64,000 nucleotides of DNA from Auanema rhodensis (Eukaryota > Nematoda > Chromadorea > Rhabditida > Rhabditidae). The translations under genes and the position numbers were made by a program. How positions within the stretch are numbered: the stretch's first letter is position 1; the number at the start of each line of letters is the position of its first letter. The notes beneath the pieces were generated by a model. That model had not been told where the DNA came from and searched no databases. It saw nothing but the letters and a program-made list of their open reading frames with translations. The stretch is taken from NCBI GenBank assembly GCA_964057225.1, contig OZ059895.1, positions 20,346,688 through 20,410,687 on the forward strand. The letters run 5' to 3'. Of this stretch, positions 24,210-37,549 are shown in pieces.

Positions 24210-25964
24210 GTGTTATCAGATTTGCGCTAGCTTAAAAATGCACCGAGATATCAACTGATATAAGTTCACACTTATATCCTCGATTTTCACCCTGAAGAAT
24301 TAATTTTTTCGTTGAATAACATTGTCCATCGTCTTTGCCTTGAAAAAAAAAATCTGAAAACATCTACTTTTTGCTAAATTATTTTGAAATTTTTCGAAAA
24401 AATTTTTGTCAAAATGTTTTTGGAAGCAATGTTGAGTGTACATGGAAACTCAACATACACTAATGCATCATTTTTCAAACGATCATAACTAAATTTTGTA
24501 TTAAGCGTTTCTCAATGTAGTATTGTGCAATTGATGCGGATTTTTAAGCTGCGTCGATCTGTGTTATCAGATTTGCGCTAGCTTAAAAATGCACCGAGAT
24601 ATCAACTGATATATGTTCACACTTATATCCTCGATTTTCACCCTGAAGAAATTATTTTTTCGTTGAATAACATTGTCCATCGTCTTTGCCTTGAAAAAAG
24701 GAATCTAAAAACATCTACTTCTTGCTAAATTATTTTGAAATTTTTCGAAAAAATTTTTGTCAAAATGTTTTTGGAAGCAATGTTGAGTGTACATGGAAAC
24801 TCAACATACACTAATGCATCATTTTTCAAACGATCATAACTAATTTTTGTATTAAGCGTTTCTCAATGTAGTATAGTGCATTCGATGCGGATTTTTAAGC
24901 TACATCGATCTGTGTTATCAGATTTGCGCTAGCTTAAAAATGCACCGAGATATCAACTGATATAAGTTCACACTTATATCCTCGATTTTCACCCTGAAGA
25001 ACTAATTTTTTCGTTGAATAACATTGTCCATCGTCTTTGCCTTGAAAAAAAAAATCTGAAAACATCTACTTTTTGCTAAATTATTTTGAAATTTTTCGAA
25101 AAAATTTTTGTCAAAATGTTTTTGGAAGCAATGTTGAGTGTACATGGAAACTCAACATACACTAATGCATCATTTTTCAAACGATCATAACTAATTTTTG
25201 TATTAAGCGTTTCTCAATGTAGTATAGTGCATTCGATGCGGATTTTTAAGCTGCGTCGATCTGTGTTATCAGATTTGCGCTAGCTTAAAAATGCACCGAG
25301 ATATCAACTGATATAAGTTCACACTTATATCCTCGATTTTCACCCTGAAGAATTAATTTTTTCGTTGAATAACAATGTCCATCGTCTTTGCCTTGAAAAA
25401 AGAAATCTAAAAACATCTACTTTTTGCTAAATTATTTTGAAATTTTTCGAAAAAATTTTTGTCAAAATGTTTTTGGAAGCAATGTTGAGTGTACATGGAA
25501 ACTCAACATACACTAATGCATCATTTTTCAAACGATCATAACTAATTTTTGTATTGAGCGTTTCTCATTGTAGTATAGTGCATTCGATGCGGATTTTTGA
25601 GCTGCGTCGATCTGTGTTATCAGATTTGCGCCAGCTTAAAAATGCACCGAGATATCAACTGATATAAGTTCACACTTATATCCTCGATTTTCACCCTGAA
25701 GAATTAATTTTTTCGTTGAATAACATTGTCCATCGTCTTTGCCTTAAAAAAAAAAATCTGAAAACATCTACTTTTTGCTAAATTATTTTGAAATTTTTCG
25801 AAAAAATTTTTGTCAAAATGTTTTTGGAAGCAATGTTGAGTGTACATGGAAACTCAACATACACTAATGCATCATTTTTCAAACGATCATAACTAATTTT
25901 TGTATTAAGCGTTTCTCAATGTAGTATAGTGCATTCGATGCGGATTTTTAAGCTGCGTCGATCT
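24210..25964. repeat. Five-monomer segment M70-M74, duplicated at 26667
   Basis: The order is X, Y, a gaaCtaat copy, an aaaaaaGAaatct copy with Gagct, then a gcgcCagc copy with the ttAaaaa run. It recurs at an offset of 2,457 bp (seven monomers). The rare gaaCtaat and gcgcCagc changes make the match secure. Confidence 0.85.
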
Positions 25965-26666
25965 GTGTTATCAGATTTGCGCTAGCTTAAAAATGCACCG
26001 AGATATCAACTGATATAAGTTCACACTTATATCCTCGATTTTCACCCTGAAGAATTAATTTTTTCGTTGAATAACATTGTCCATCGTCTTTGCCTTGAAA
26101 AAAGGAATCTAAAAACATCTACTTTTTGCTAAATTATTCTGAAATTTTTCGAAAAAATTTTTGTCAAAATGTTTTTGGAAGCAATGTTGAGTGTACATGG
26201 AAACTCAACATACACTAATGCATCATTTTTCAAACGATCATAACTAATTTTTGTATTAAGCGTTTCTCAATGTAGTATAGTGCATTCGATGCGGATTTTT
26301 AAGCTGCGTCGATCTGTGTTATCAGATTTGCGCTAGCTTAAAAATGCACCGAGATATCAACTGATATATGTTCACACTTATATCCTCGATTTTCACCCTG
26401 AAGAAATTATTTTTTCGTTGAATAACATTGTCCATCGTCTTTGCCTTGAAAAAAGGAATCTAAAAACATCTACTTCTTGCTAAATTATTTTGAAATTTTT
26501 CGAAAAAATTTTTGTCAAAATGTTTTTGGAAGCAATGTTGAGTGTACATGGAAACTCAACATACACTAATGCATCATTTTTCAAACGATCATAACTAATT
26601 TTTGTATTGAGCGTTTCTCATTGTAGTATAGTGCATTCGATGCGGATTTTTAAGCTGCGTCGATCT

Positions 26667-28422
26667 GTGTTATCAGATTTGCGCTAGCTTAAAAATGCAC
26701 CGAGATATCAACTGATATAAGTTCACACTTATATCCTCGATTTTCACCCTGAAGAATTAATTTTTTCGTTGAATAACATTGTCCATCGTCTTTGCCTTGA
26801 AAAAAAAAATCTGAAAACATCTACTTTTTGCTAAATTATTTTGAAATTTTTCGAAAAAATTTTTGTCAAAATGTTTTTGGAAGCAATGTTGAGTGTACAT
26901 GGAAACTCAACATACACTAATGCATCATTTTTCAAACGATCATAACTAAATTTTGTATTAAGCGTTTCTCAATGTAGTATTGTGCAATTGATGCGGATTT
27001 TTAAGCTGCGTCGATCTGTGTTATCAGATTTGCGCTAGCTTAAAAATGCACCGAGATATCAACTGATATATGTTCACACTTATATCCTCGATTTTCACCC
27101 TGAAGAAATTATTTTTTCGTTGAATAACATTGTCCATCGTCTTTGCCTTGAAAAAAGGAATCTAAAAACATCTACTTCTTGCTAAATTATTTTGAAATTT
27201 TTCGAAAAAATTTTTGTCAAAATGTTTTTGGAAGCAATGTTGAGTGTACATGGAAACTCAACATACACTAATGCATCATTTTTCAAACGATCATAACTAA
27301 TTTTTGTATTAAGCGTTTCTCAATGTAGTATAGTGCATTCGATGCGGATTTTTAAGCTACATCGATCTGTGTTATCAGATTTGCGCTAGCTTAAAAATGC
27401 ACCGAGATATCAACTGATATAAGTTCACACTTATATCCTCGATTTTCACCCTGAAGAACTAATTTTTTCGTTGAATAACATTGTCCATCGTCTTTGCCTT
27501 GAAAAAAAAAAATCTGAAAACATCTACTTTTTGCTAAATTATTTTGAAATTTTTCGAAAAAATTTTTGTCAAAATGTTTTTGGAAGCAATGTTGAGTGTA
27601 CATGGAAACTCAACATACACTAATGCATCATTTTTCAAACGATCATAACTAATTTTTGTATTAAGCGTTTCTCAATGTAGTATAGTGCATTCGATGCGGA
27701 TTTTTAAGCTGCGTCGATCTGTGTTATCAGATTTGCGCTAGCTTAAAAATGCACCGAGATATCAACTGATATAAGTTCACACTTATATCCTCGATTTTCA
27801 CCCTGAAGAATTAATTTTTTCGTTGAATAACAATGTCCATCGTCTTTGCCTTGAAAAAAGAAATCTAAAAACATCTACTTTTTGCTAAATTATTTTGAAA
27901 TTTTTCGAAAAAATTTTTGTCAAAATGTTTTTGGAAGCAATGTTGAGTGTACATGGAAACTCAACATACACTAATGCATCATTTTTCAAACGATCATAAC
28001 TAATTTTTGTATTGAGCGTTTCTCATTGTAGTATAGTGCATTCGATGCGGATTTTTGAGCTGCGTCGATCTGTGTTATCAGATTTGCGCCAGCTTAAAAA
28101 TGCACCGAGATATCAACTGATATAAGTTCACACTTATATCCTCGATTTTCACCCTGAAGAATTAATTTTTTCGTTGAATAACATTGTCCATCGTCTTTGC
28201 CTTAAAAAAAAAAATCTGAAAACATCTACTTTTTGCTAAATTATTTTGAAATTTTTCGAAAAAATTTTTGTCAAAATGTTTTTGGAAGCAATGTTGAGTG
28301 TACATGGAAACTCAACATACACTAATGCATCATTTTTCAAACGATCATAACTAATTTTTGTATTAAGCGTTTCTCAATGTAGTATAGTGCATTCGATGCG
28401 GATTTTTAAGCTACATCGATCT
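26667..28422. repeat. Five-monomer segment M77-M81, copy of M70-M74
   Basis: It matches 24210-25964 at the scored sites, with two differences. M79 has one extra A in its run (352 bp), and M81 ends with ctaCAtcgat where M74 ends with ctgCGtcgat. The altered end of M81 suggests exchange with a type Y monomer within its last 200 bases. Confidence 0.8.
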
Positions 28423-29475
28423 GTGTTATCAGATTTGCGCTAGCTTAAAAATGCACCGAGATATCAACTGATATAAGTTCACACTTATATCCTCGATTTT
28501 CACCCTGAAGAATTAATTTTTTCGTTGAATAACATTGTCCATCGTCTTTGCCTTGAAAAAAAAAATCTGAAAACATCTACTTTTTGCTAAATTATTTTGA
28601 AATTTTTCGAAAAAATTTTTGTCAAAATGTTTTTGGAAGCAATGTTGAGTGTACATGGAAACTCAACATACACTAATGCATCATTTTTCAAACGATCATA
28701 ACTAATTTTTGTATTAAGCGTTTCTCAATGTAGTATAGTGCATTCGATGCGGATTTTTAAGCTGCGTCGATCTGTGTTATCAGATTTGCGCTAGCTTAAA
28801 AATGCACCGAGATATCAACTGATATATGTTCACACTTATATCCTCGATTTTCACCCTGAAGAATTAATTTTTTCGTTGAATAACATTGTCCATCGTCTTT
28901 GCCTTGAAAAAAAAAATCTGAAAACATCTACTTTTTGCTAAATTATTTTGAAATTTTTCGAAAAAATTTTTGTCAAAATGTTTTTGGAAGCAATGTTGAG
29001 TGTACATGGAAACTCAACATACACTAATGCATCATTTTTCAAACGATCATAACTAATTTTTGTATTAAGCGTTTCTCAATGTAGTATAGTGCATTCGATG
29101 CGGATTTTTAAGCTGCGTCGATCTGTGTTATCAGATTTGCGCTAGCTTAAAAATGCACCGAGATATCAACTGATATATGTTCACACTTATATCCTCGATT
29201 TTCACCCTGAAGAAATTATTTTTTCGTTGAATAACATTGTCCATCGTCTTTGCCTTGAAAAAAGGAATCTAAAAACATCTACTTCTTGCTAAATTATTTT
29301 GAAATTTTTCGAAAAAATTTTTGTCAAAATGTTTTTGGAAGCAATGTTGAGTGTACATGGAAACTCAACATACACTAATGCATCATTTTTCAAACGATCA
29401 TAACTAATTTTTGTATTAAGCGTTTCTCAATGTAGTATAGTGCATTCGATGCGGATTTTTAAGCTACATCGATCT

Positions 29476-30879
29476 GTGTTATCAGATTTGCGCTAGCTTA
29501 AAAATGCACCGAGATATCAACTGATATAAGTTCACACTTATATCCTCGATTTTCACCCTGAAGAATTAATTTTTTCGTTGAATAACATTGTCCATCGTCT
29601 TTGCCTTGAAAAAAAAAATCTGAAAACATCTACTTTTTGCTAAATTATTTTGAAATTTTTCGAAAAAATTTTTGTCAAAATGTTTTTGGAAGCAATGTTG
29701 AGTGTACATGGAAACTCAACATACACTAATGCATCATTTTTCAAACGATCATAACTAAATTTTGTATTAAGCGTTTCTCAATGTAGTATTGTGCAATTGA
29801 TGCGGATTTTTAAGCTGCGTCGATCTGTGTTATCAGATTTGCGCTAGCTTAAAAATGCACCGAGATATCAACTGATATATGTTCACACTTATATCCTCGA
29901 TTTTCACCCTGAAGAAATTATTTTTTCGTTGAATAACATTGTCCATCGTCTTTGCCTTGAAAAAAGGAATCTAAAAACATCTACTTCTTGCTAAATTATT
30001 TTGAAATTTTTCGAAAAAATTTTTGTCAAAATGTTTTTGGAAGCAATGTTGAGTGTACATGGAAACTCAACATACACTAATGCATCATTTTTCAAACGAT
30101 CATAACTAATTTTTGTATTAAGCGTTTCTCAATGTAGTATAGTGCATTCGATGCGGATTTTTAAGCTACATCGATCTGTGTTATCAGATTTGCGCTAGCT
30201 TAAAAATGCACCGAGATATCAACTGATATAAGTTCACACTTATATCCTCGATTTTCACCCTGAAGAATTAATTTTTTCGTTGAATAACATTGTCCATCGT
30301 CTTTGCCTTGAAAAAAAAAATCTGAAAACATCTACTTTTTGCTAAATTATTTTGAAATTTTTCGAAAAAATTTTTGTCAAAATGTTTTTGGAAGCAATGT
30401 TGAGTGTACATGGAAACTCAACATACACTAATGCATCATTTTTCAAACGATCATAACTAAATTTTGTATTAAGCGTTTCTCAATGTAGTATTGTGCAATT
30501 GATGCGGATTTTTAAGCTGCGTCGATCTGTGTTATCAGATTTGCGCTAGCTTAAAAATGCACCGAGATATCAACTGATATATGTTCACACTTATATCCTC
30601 GATTTTCACCCTGAAGAAATTATTTTTTCGTTGAATAACATTGTCCATCGTCTTTGCCTTGAAAAAAGGAATCTAAAAACATCTACTTCTTGCTAAATTA
30701 TTTTGAAATTTTTCGAAAAAATTTTTGTCAAAATGTTTTTGGAAGCAATGTTGAGTGTACATGGAAACTCAACATACACTAATGCATCATTTTTCAAACG
30801 ATCATAACTAATTTTTGTATTAAGCGTTTCTCAATGTAGTATAGTGCATTCGATGCGGATTTTTAAGCTACATCGATCT
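29476..30879. repeat. Two tandem X-Y dimers (M85-M88)
   Basis: M85 and M87 are type X (taaAttttg, ttgtgcAatTgat). M86 and M88 are type Y (ataTg, gaaAttat, cttCttgct, ctaCAtcgat). The dimers are indistinguishable at the sites scored. The same X-Y pairing is seen in M68-M71 and M77-M78. Confidence 0.85.
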
Positions 30880-31581
30880 GTGTTATCAGATTTGCGCTAG
30901 CTTAAAAATGCACCGAGATATCAACTGATATAAGTTCACACTTATATCCTCGATTTTCACCCTGAAGAATTAATTTTTTCGTTGAATAACATTGTCCATC
31001 GTCTTTGCCTTGAAAAAAAAAATCTGAAAACATCTACTTTTTGCTAAATTATTTTGAAATTTTTCGAAAAAATTTTTGTCAAAATGTTTTTGGAAGCAAT
31101 GTTGAGTGTACATGGAAACTCAACATACACTAATGCATCATTTTTCAAACGATCATAACTAATTTTTGTATTAAGCGTTTCTCAATGTAGTATAGTGCAT
31201 TCGATGCGGATTTTTAAGCTGCGTCGATCTGTGTTATCAGATTTGCGCTAGCTTAAAAATGCACCGAGATATCAACTGATATAAGTTCACACTTATATCC
31301 TCGATTTTCACCCTGAAGAATTAATTTTTTCGTTGAATAACAATGTCCATCGTCTTTGCCTTGAAAAAAGGAATCTAAAAACATCTACTTTTTGCTAAAT
31401 TATTCTGAAATTTTTCGAAAAAATTTTTGTCAAAATGTTTTTGGAAGCAATGTTGAGTGTACAAGGAAACTCAACATACACTAATGCATCATTTTTCAAA
31501 CGATCATAACTAATTTTTGTATTAAGCGTTTCTCAATGTAGTATAGTGCATTCGATGCGGATTTTTAAGCTGCGTCGATCT

Positions 31582-32985
31582 GTGTTATCAGATTTGCGCC
31601 AGCTTAAAAATGCACCGAGATATCAACTGATATATGTTCACACTTATATCCTCGATTTTCACCCTGAAGAAATTATTTTTTCGTTGAATAACATTGTCCA
31701 TCGTCTTTGCCTTGAAAAAAGGAATCTAAAAACATCTACTTCTTGCTAAATTATTTTCAAATTTTTCGAAAAAATTTTTGTCAAAATGTTTTTGGAAGCA
31801 ATGTTGAGTGTACATGGAAACTCAACATACACTAATGCATCATTTTTCAAACGATCATAACTAATTTTTGTATTAAGCGTTTCTCAATGTAGTATAGTGC
31901 ATTCGATGCGGATTTTTAAGCTACATCGATCTGTGTTATCAGATTTGCGCTAGCTTAAAAATGCACCGAGATATCAACTGATATATGTTCACACTTATAT
32001 CCTCGATTTTCACCCTGAAGAATTAATTTTTTCGTTGAATAACATTGTCCATCGTCTTTGCCTTGAAAAAAGGAATCTAAAAACATCTACTTTTTGCTAA
32101 ATTATTCTGAAATTTTTCGAAAAAATTTTTGTCAAAATGTTTTTGGAAGCAATGTTGAGTGTACATGGAAACTCAACATACACTAATGCATCATTTTTCA
32201 AACGATCATAACTAATTTTTGTATTAAGCGTTTCTCAATGTAGTATAGTGCATTCGATGCGGATTTTTAAGCTGCGTCGATCTGTGTTATCAGATTTGCG
32301 CTAGCTTAAAAATGCACCGAGATATCAACTGATATATGTTCACACTTATATCCTCGATTTTCACCCTGAAGAAATTATTTTTTCGTTGAATAACATTGTC
32401 CATCGTCTTTGCCTTGAAAAAAGGAATCTAAAAACATCTACTTCTTGCTAAATTATTTTCAAATTTTTCGAAAAAATTTTTGTCAAAATGTTTTTGGAAG
32501 CAATGTTGAGTGTACATGGAAACTCAACATACACTAATGCATCATTTTTCAAACGATCATAACTAATTTTTGTATTAAGCGTTTCTCAATGTAGTATAGT
32601 GCATTCGATGCGGATTTTTAAGCTACATCGATCTGTGTTATCAGATTTGCGCTAGCTTAAAAATGCACCGAGATATCAACTGATATATGTTCACACTTAT
32701 ATCCTCGATTTTCACCCTGAAGAATTAATTTTTTCGTTGAATAACATTGTCCATCGTCTTTGCCTTGAAAAAAGGAATCTAAAAACATCTACTTTTTGCT
32801 AAATTATTCTGAAATTTTTCGAAAAAATTTTTGTCAAAATGTTTTTGGAAGCAATGTTGAGTGTACATGGAAACTCAACATACACTAATGCATCATTTTT
32901 CAAACGATCATAACTAATTTTTGTATTAAGCGTTTCTCAATGTAGTATAGTGCATTCGATGCGGATTTTTAAGCTGCGTCGATCT
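31582..32985. repeat. Two tandem dimers of a Y variant and an attCtg type (M91-M94)
   Basis: M91 and M93 carry cttCttgct, attttCaaat and ctaCAtcgat. M92 and M94 carry ataTg with gaattaat and attCtgaaa. A third copy of the pair is M97-M98 (33688-34389). M91 also has gcgcCagc. Confidence 0.8.
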
Positions 32986-33687
32986 GTGTTATCAGATTTG
33001 CGCTAGCTTAAAAATGCACCGAGATATCAACTGATATATGTTCACACTTATATCCTCGATTTTCACCCTGAAGAAATTATTTTTTCGTTGAATAACATTG
33101 TCCATCGTCTTTGCCTTGAAAAAAGGAATCTAAAAACATCTACTTCTTGCTAAATTATTTTGAAATTTTTCGAAAAAATTTTTGTCAAAATGTTTTTGGA
33201 AGCAATGTTGAGTGTACATGGAAACTCAACATACACTAATGCATCATTTTTCAAACGATCATAACTAATTTTTGTATTAAGCGTTTCTCAATGTAGTATA
33301 GTGCATTCGATGCGGATTTTTAAGCTGCGTCGATCTGTGTTATCAGATTTGCGCTAGCTTAAAAATGCACCGAGATATCAACTGATATATGTTCACACTT
33401 ATATCCTCGATTTTCACCCTGAAGAAATTATTTTTTCGTTGAATAACATTGTCCATCGTCTTTGCCTTGAAAAAAGGAATCTAAAAACATCTACTTCTTG
33501 CTAAATTATTTTGAAATTTTTCGAAAAAATTTTTGTCAAAATGTTTTTGGAAGCAATGTTGAGTGTACATGGAAACTCAACATACACTAATGCATCATTT
33601 TTCAAACGATCATAACTAATTTTTGTATTAAGCGTTTCTCAATGTAGTATAGTGCATTCGATGCGGATTTTTAAGCTGCGTCGATCT
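32986..33687. repeat. Tandem pair of identical-type monomers M95-M96
   Basis: Both carry ataTg, gaaAttat, cttCttgct, attttGaaa and the ancestral ctgCGtcgat end. They interrupt the dimers at 31582-32985 and 33688-34389 and look like a simple single-monomer duplication. Confidence 0.7.
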
Positions 33688-34389
33688 GTGTTATCAGATT
33701 TGCGCTAGCTTAAAAATGCACCGAGATATCAACTGATATATGTTCACACTTATATCCTCGATTTTCACCCTGAAGAAATTATTTTTTCGTTGAATAACAT
33801 TGTCCATCGTCTTTGCCTTGAAAAAAGGAATCTAAAAACATCTACTTCTTGCTAAATTATTTTCAAATTTTTCGAAAAAATTTTTGTCAAAATGTTTTTG
33901 GAAGCAATGTTGAGTGTACATGGAAACTCAACATACACTAATGCATCATTTTTCAAACGATCATAACTAATTTTTGTATTAAGCGTTTCTCAATGTAGTA
34001 TAGTGCATTCGATGCGGATTTTTAAGCTACATCGATCTGTGTTATCAGATTTGCGCTAGCTTAAAAATGCACCGAGATATCAACTGATATATGTTCACAC
34101 TTATATCCTCGATTTTCACCCTGAAGAATTAATTTTTTCGTTGAATAACATTGTCCATCGTCTTTGCCTTGAAAAAAGGAATCTAAAAACATCTACTTTT
34201 TGCTAAATTATTCTGAAATTTTTCGAAAAAATTTTTGTCAAAATGTTTTTGGAAGCAATGTTGAGTGTACATGGAAACTCAACATACACTAATGCATCAT
34301 TTTTCAAACGATCATAACTAATTTTTGTATTAAGCGTTTCTCAATGTAGTATAGTGCATTCGATGCGGATTTTTAAGCTGCGTCGATCT
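33688..34389. repeat. Third copy of the M91-M94 type dimer (M97-M98)
   Basis: M97 has cttCttgct, attttCaaat and ctaCAtcgat. M98 has ataTg, gaattaat and attCtgaaa. The pair is separated from its two relatives by the M95-M96 insertion. Confidence 0.8.
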
Positions 34390-37300
34390 GTGTTATCAGA
34401 TTTGCGCTAGCTTAAAAATGCACCGAGATATCAACTGATATATGTTCACACTTATATCCTCGATTTTCACCCTGAAGAAATTATTTTTTCGTTGAATAAC
34501 ATTGTCCATCGTCTTTGCCTTGAAAAAAGGAATCTAAAAACATCTACTTCTTGCTAAATTATTTTGAAATTTTTCGAAAAAATTTTTGTCAAAATGTTTT
34601 TGGAAGCAATGTTGAGTGTACATGGAAACTCAACATACACTAATGCATCATTTTTCAAACGATCATAACTAATTTTTGTATTAAGCGTTTCTCAATGTAG
34701 TATAGTGCATTCGATGCGGATTTTTAAGCTACATCGATCTGTGTTATCAGATTTGCGCTAGCTTAAAAATGCACCGAGATATCAACTGATATAAGTTCAC
34801 ACTTATATCCTCGATTTTCACCCTGAAGAATTAATTTTTTCGTTGAATAACATTGTCCATCGTCTTTGCCTTGAAAAAAAAAATCTGAAAACATCTACTT
34901 TTTGCTAAATTATTTTGAAATTTTTCGAAAAAATTTTTGTCAAAATGTTTTTGGAAGCAATGTTGAGTGTACATGGAAACTCAACATACACTAATGCATC
35001 ATTTTTCAAACGATCATAACTAATTTTTGTATTAAGCGTTTCTCAATGTAGTATAGTGCATTCGATGCGGATTTTTAAGCTGCGTCGATCTGTGTTATCA
35101 GATTTGCGCTAGCTTAAAAATGCACCGAGATATCAACTGATATAAGTTCACACTTATATCCTCGATTTTCACCCTGAAGAATTAATTTTTTCGTTGAATA
35201 ACAATGTCCATCGTCTTCGCCTTGAAAAAAGGAATCTAAAAACATCTACTTTTTGCTAAATTATTTTGAAATTTTTCGAAAAAATTTTTGTCAAAATGTT
35301 TTTGGAAGCAATGTTGAGTGTACATGGAAACTCAACATACACTAATGCATCATTTTTCGAACGATCATAACTAATTTTTGTATTAAGCGTTTCTCAATGT
35401 AGTATAGTGCATTCGATGCGGATTTTTAAGCTGCGTCGATCTGTGTTATCAGATTTGCGCTAGCTTAAAAATGCACCGAGATATCAACTGATATAAGTTC
35501 ACACTTATATCCTCGATTTTCACCCTGAAGAATTAATTTTTTCGTTGAATAACATTGTCCATCGTCTTCGCCTTGAAAAAAGGAATCTAAAAACATCTAC
35601 TTTTTGCTAAATTATTTTGAAATTTTTCGAAAAAATTTTTGTCAAAATGTTTTTGGAAGCAATGTTGAGTGTACATGGAAACTCAACATACACTAATGCA
35701 TCATTTTTCAAACGATCATAACTAATTTTTGTATTAAGCGTTTCTCAATGTAGTATAGTGCATTCGATGCGGATTTTTAAGCTGCGTCGATCTGTGTTAT
35801 CAGATTTGCGCTAGCTTAAAAATGCACCGAGATATCAACTGATATAAGTTCACACTTATATCCTCGATTTTCACCCTGAAGAATTAATTTTTTCGTTGAA
35901 TAACATTGTCCATCGTCTTTGCCTTGAAAAAAAAAAATCTGAAAACATCTACTTTTTGCTAAATTATTTTGAAATTTTTCGAAAAAATTTTTGTGAAAAT
36001 GTTTTTGGAAGCAATGTTGAGTGTACATGGAAACTCAACATACACTAATGCATCATTTTTCAAACGATCATAACTAATTTTTGTATTAAGCGTTTCTCAA
36101 TGTAGTATAGTGCATTCGATGCGGATTTTTAAGCTGCGTCGATCTGTGTTATCAGATTTGCGCTAGCTTAAAAATGCACCGAGATATCAACTGATATAAG
36201 TTCACACTTATATCCTCGATTTTCACCCTGAAGAATTAATTTTTTCGTTGAATAACAATGTCCATCGTCTTTGCCTTGAAAAAAGGAATCTAAAAACATC
36301 TACTTTTTGCTAAATTATTCTGAAATTTTTCGAAAAAATTTTTGTCAAAATGTTTTTGGAAGCAATGTTGAGTGTACATGGAAACTCAACATACACTAAT
36401 GCATCATTTTTCAAACGATCATAACTAATTTTTGTATTAAGCGTTTCTCAATGTAGTATAGTGCATTCGATGCGGATTTTTAAGCTGCGTCGATCTGTGT
36501 TATCAGATTTGCGCTAGCTTAAAAATGCACCGAGATATCAACTGATATAAGTTCACACTTATATCCTCGATTTTCACCCTGAAGAATTAATTTTTTCGTT
36601 GAATAACATTGTCCATCGTCTTTGCCTTGAAAAAAAAAATCTGAAAACATCTACTTTTTGCTAAATTATTTTGAAATTTTTCGAAAAAATTTTTGTCAAA
36701 ATGTTTTTGGAAGCAATGTTGAGTGTACATGGAAACTCAACATACACTAATGCATCATTTTTCAAACGATCATAACTAATTTTTGTATTAAGCGTTTCTC
36801 AATGTAGTATAGTGCATTCGATGCGGATTTTTAAGCTGCGTCGATCTGTGTTATCAGATTTGCGCTAGCTTAAAAATACACCGAGATATCAACTGATATA
36901 AGTTCACACTTATATCCTCGATTTTCACCCTGAAGAATTAATTTTTTCGTTGAATAACAATGTCCATCGTCTTTGCCTTGAAAAAAGGAATCTAAAAACA
37001 TCTACTTTTTGCTAAATTATTCTGAAATTTTTCGAAAAAATTTTTGTCAAAATGTTTTTGGAAGCAATGTTGAGTGTACATGGAAACTCAACATACACTA
37101 ATGCATCATTTTTCAAACGATCATAACTAATTTTTGTATTAAGCGTTTCTCAATGTAGTATAGTGCATTCGATGCGGATTTTTAAGCTGCGTCGATCTGT
37201 GTTATCAGATTTGCGCTAGCTTAAAAATGCACCGAGATATCAACTGATATAAGTTCACACTTATATCCTCGATTTTCACCCTGAAGAATTAATTTTTTCG

Positions 37301-37549
37301 TTGAATAACATCGTCCATCGTCTTCGCCTTGAAAAAAGGAATCTAAAAACATCTACTTTTTGCTAAATTATTTTGAAATTTTTCGAAAAAATTTTTGTCA
37401 AAATGTTTTTGGAAGCAATGTTGAGTGTACATGGAAACTCAACATACACTAATGCATCATTTTTCAAACGATCATAACTAATTTTTGTATTAAGCGTTTC
37501 TCAATGTAGTATAGTGCATTCGATGCGGATTTTTAAGCTGCGTCGATCT

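Larger units (their letters stand above)
23508..35091. repeat. Array zone C, ClaI/MfeI-marked and largely dimeric (M68-M100)
   Basis: Two types dominate. Type X carries taaAttttg and ttgtgcAatTgat (an MfeI site CAATTG): M68, M70, M77, M85, M87. Type Y carries ataTg, gaaAttat, cttCttgct and usually ctaCAtcgat (a ClaI site ATCGAT): M69, M71, M78, M84, M86, M88, M91, M93, M97, M99. Neither the X nor the ctaCAtcgat changes appear before 23.5 kb or after about 35 kb. Poorly ordered copies with gcgcCagc (M74, M81, M91; NheI site lost) lie between. Confidence 0.8.

Noticed and set aside
27391-27603. Minus-strand open frames of 70 codons here and at 35816-36028
   Set aside because: They arise from one extra A in the A run of the two 352-bp monomers (M79, M103), which shifts the frame past a stop. 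There is no sign of coding function.
31546-31749. Plus-strand open frame of 67 codons
   Set aside because: It appears because M91 has gcgcCagc, which removes a TAG in the NheI site, and other type Y changes. It spans a monomer boundary and is unique to this copy, so it is an accident of variation.
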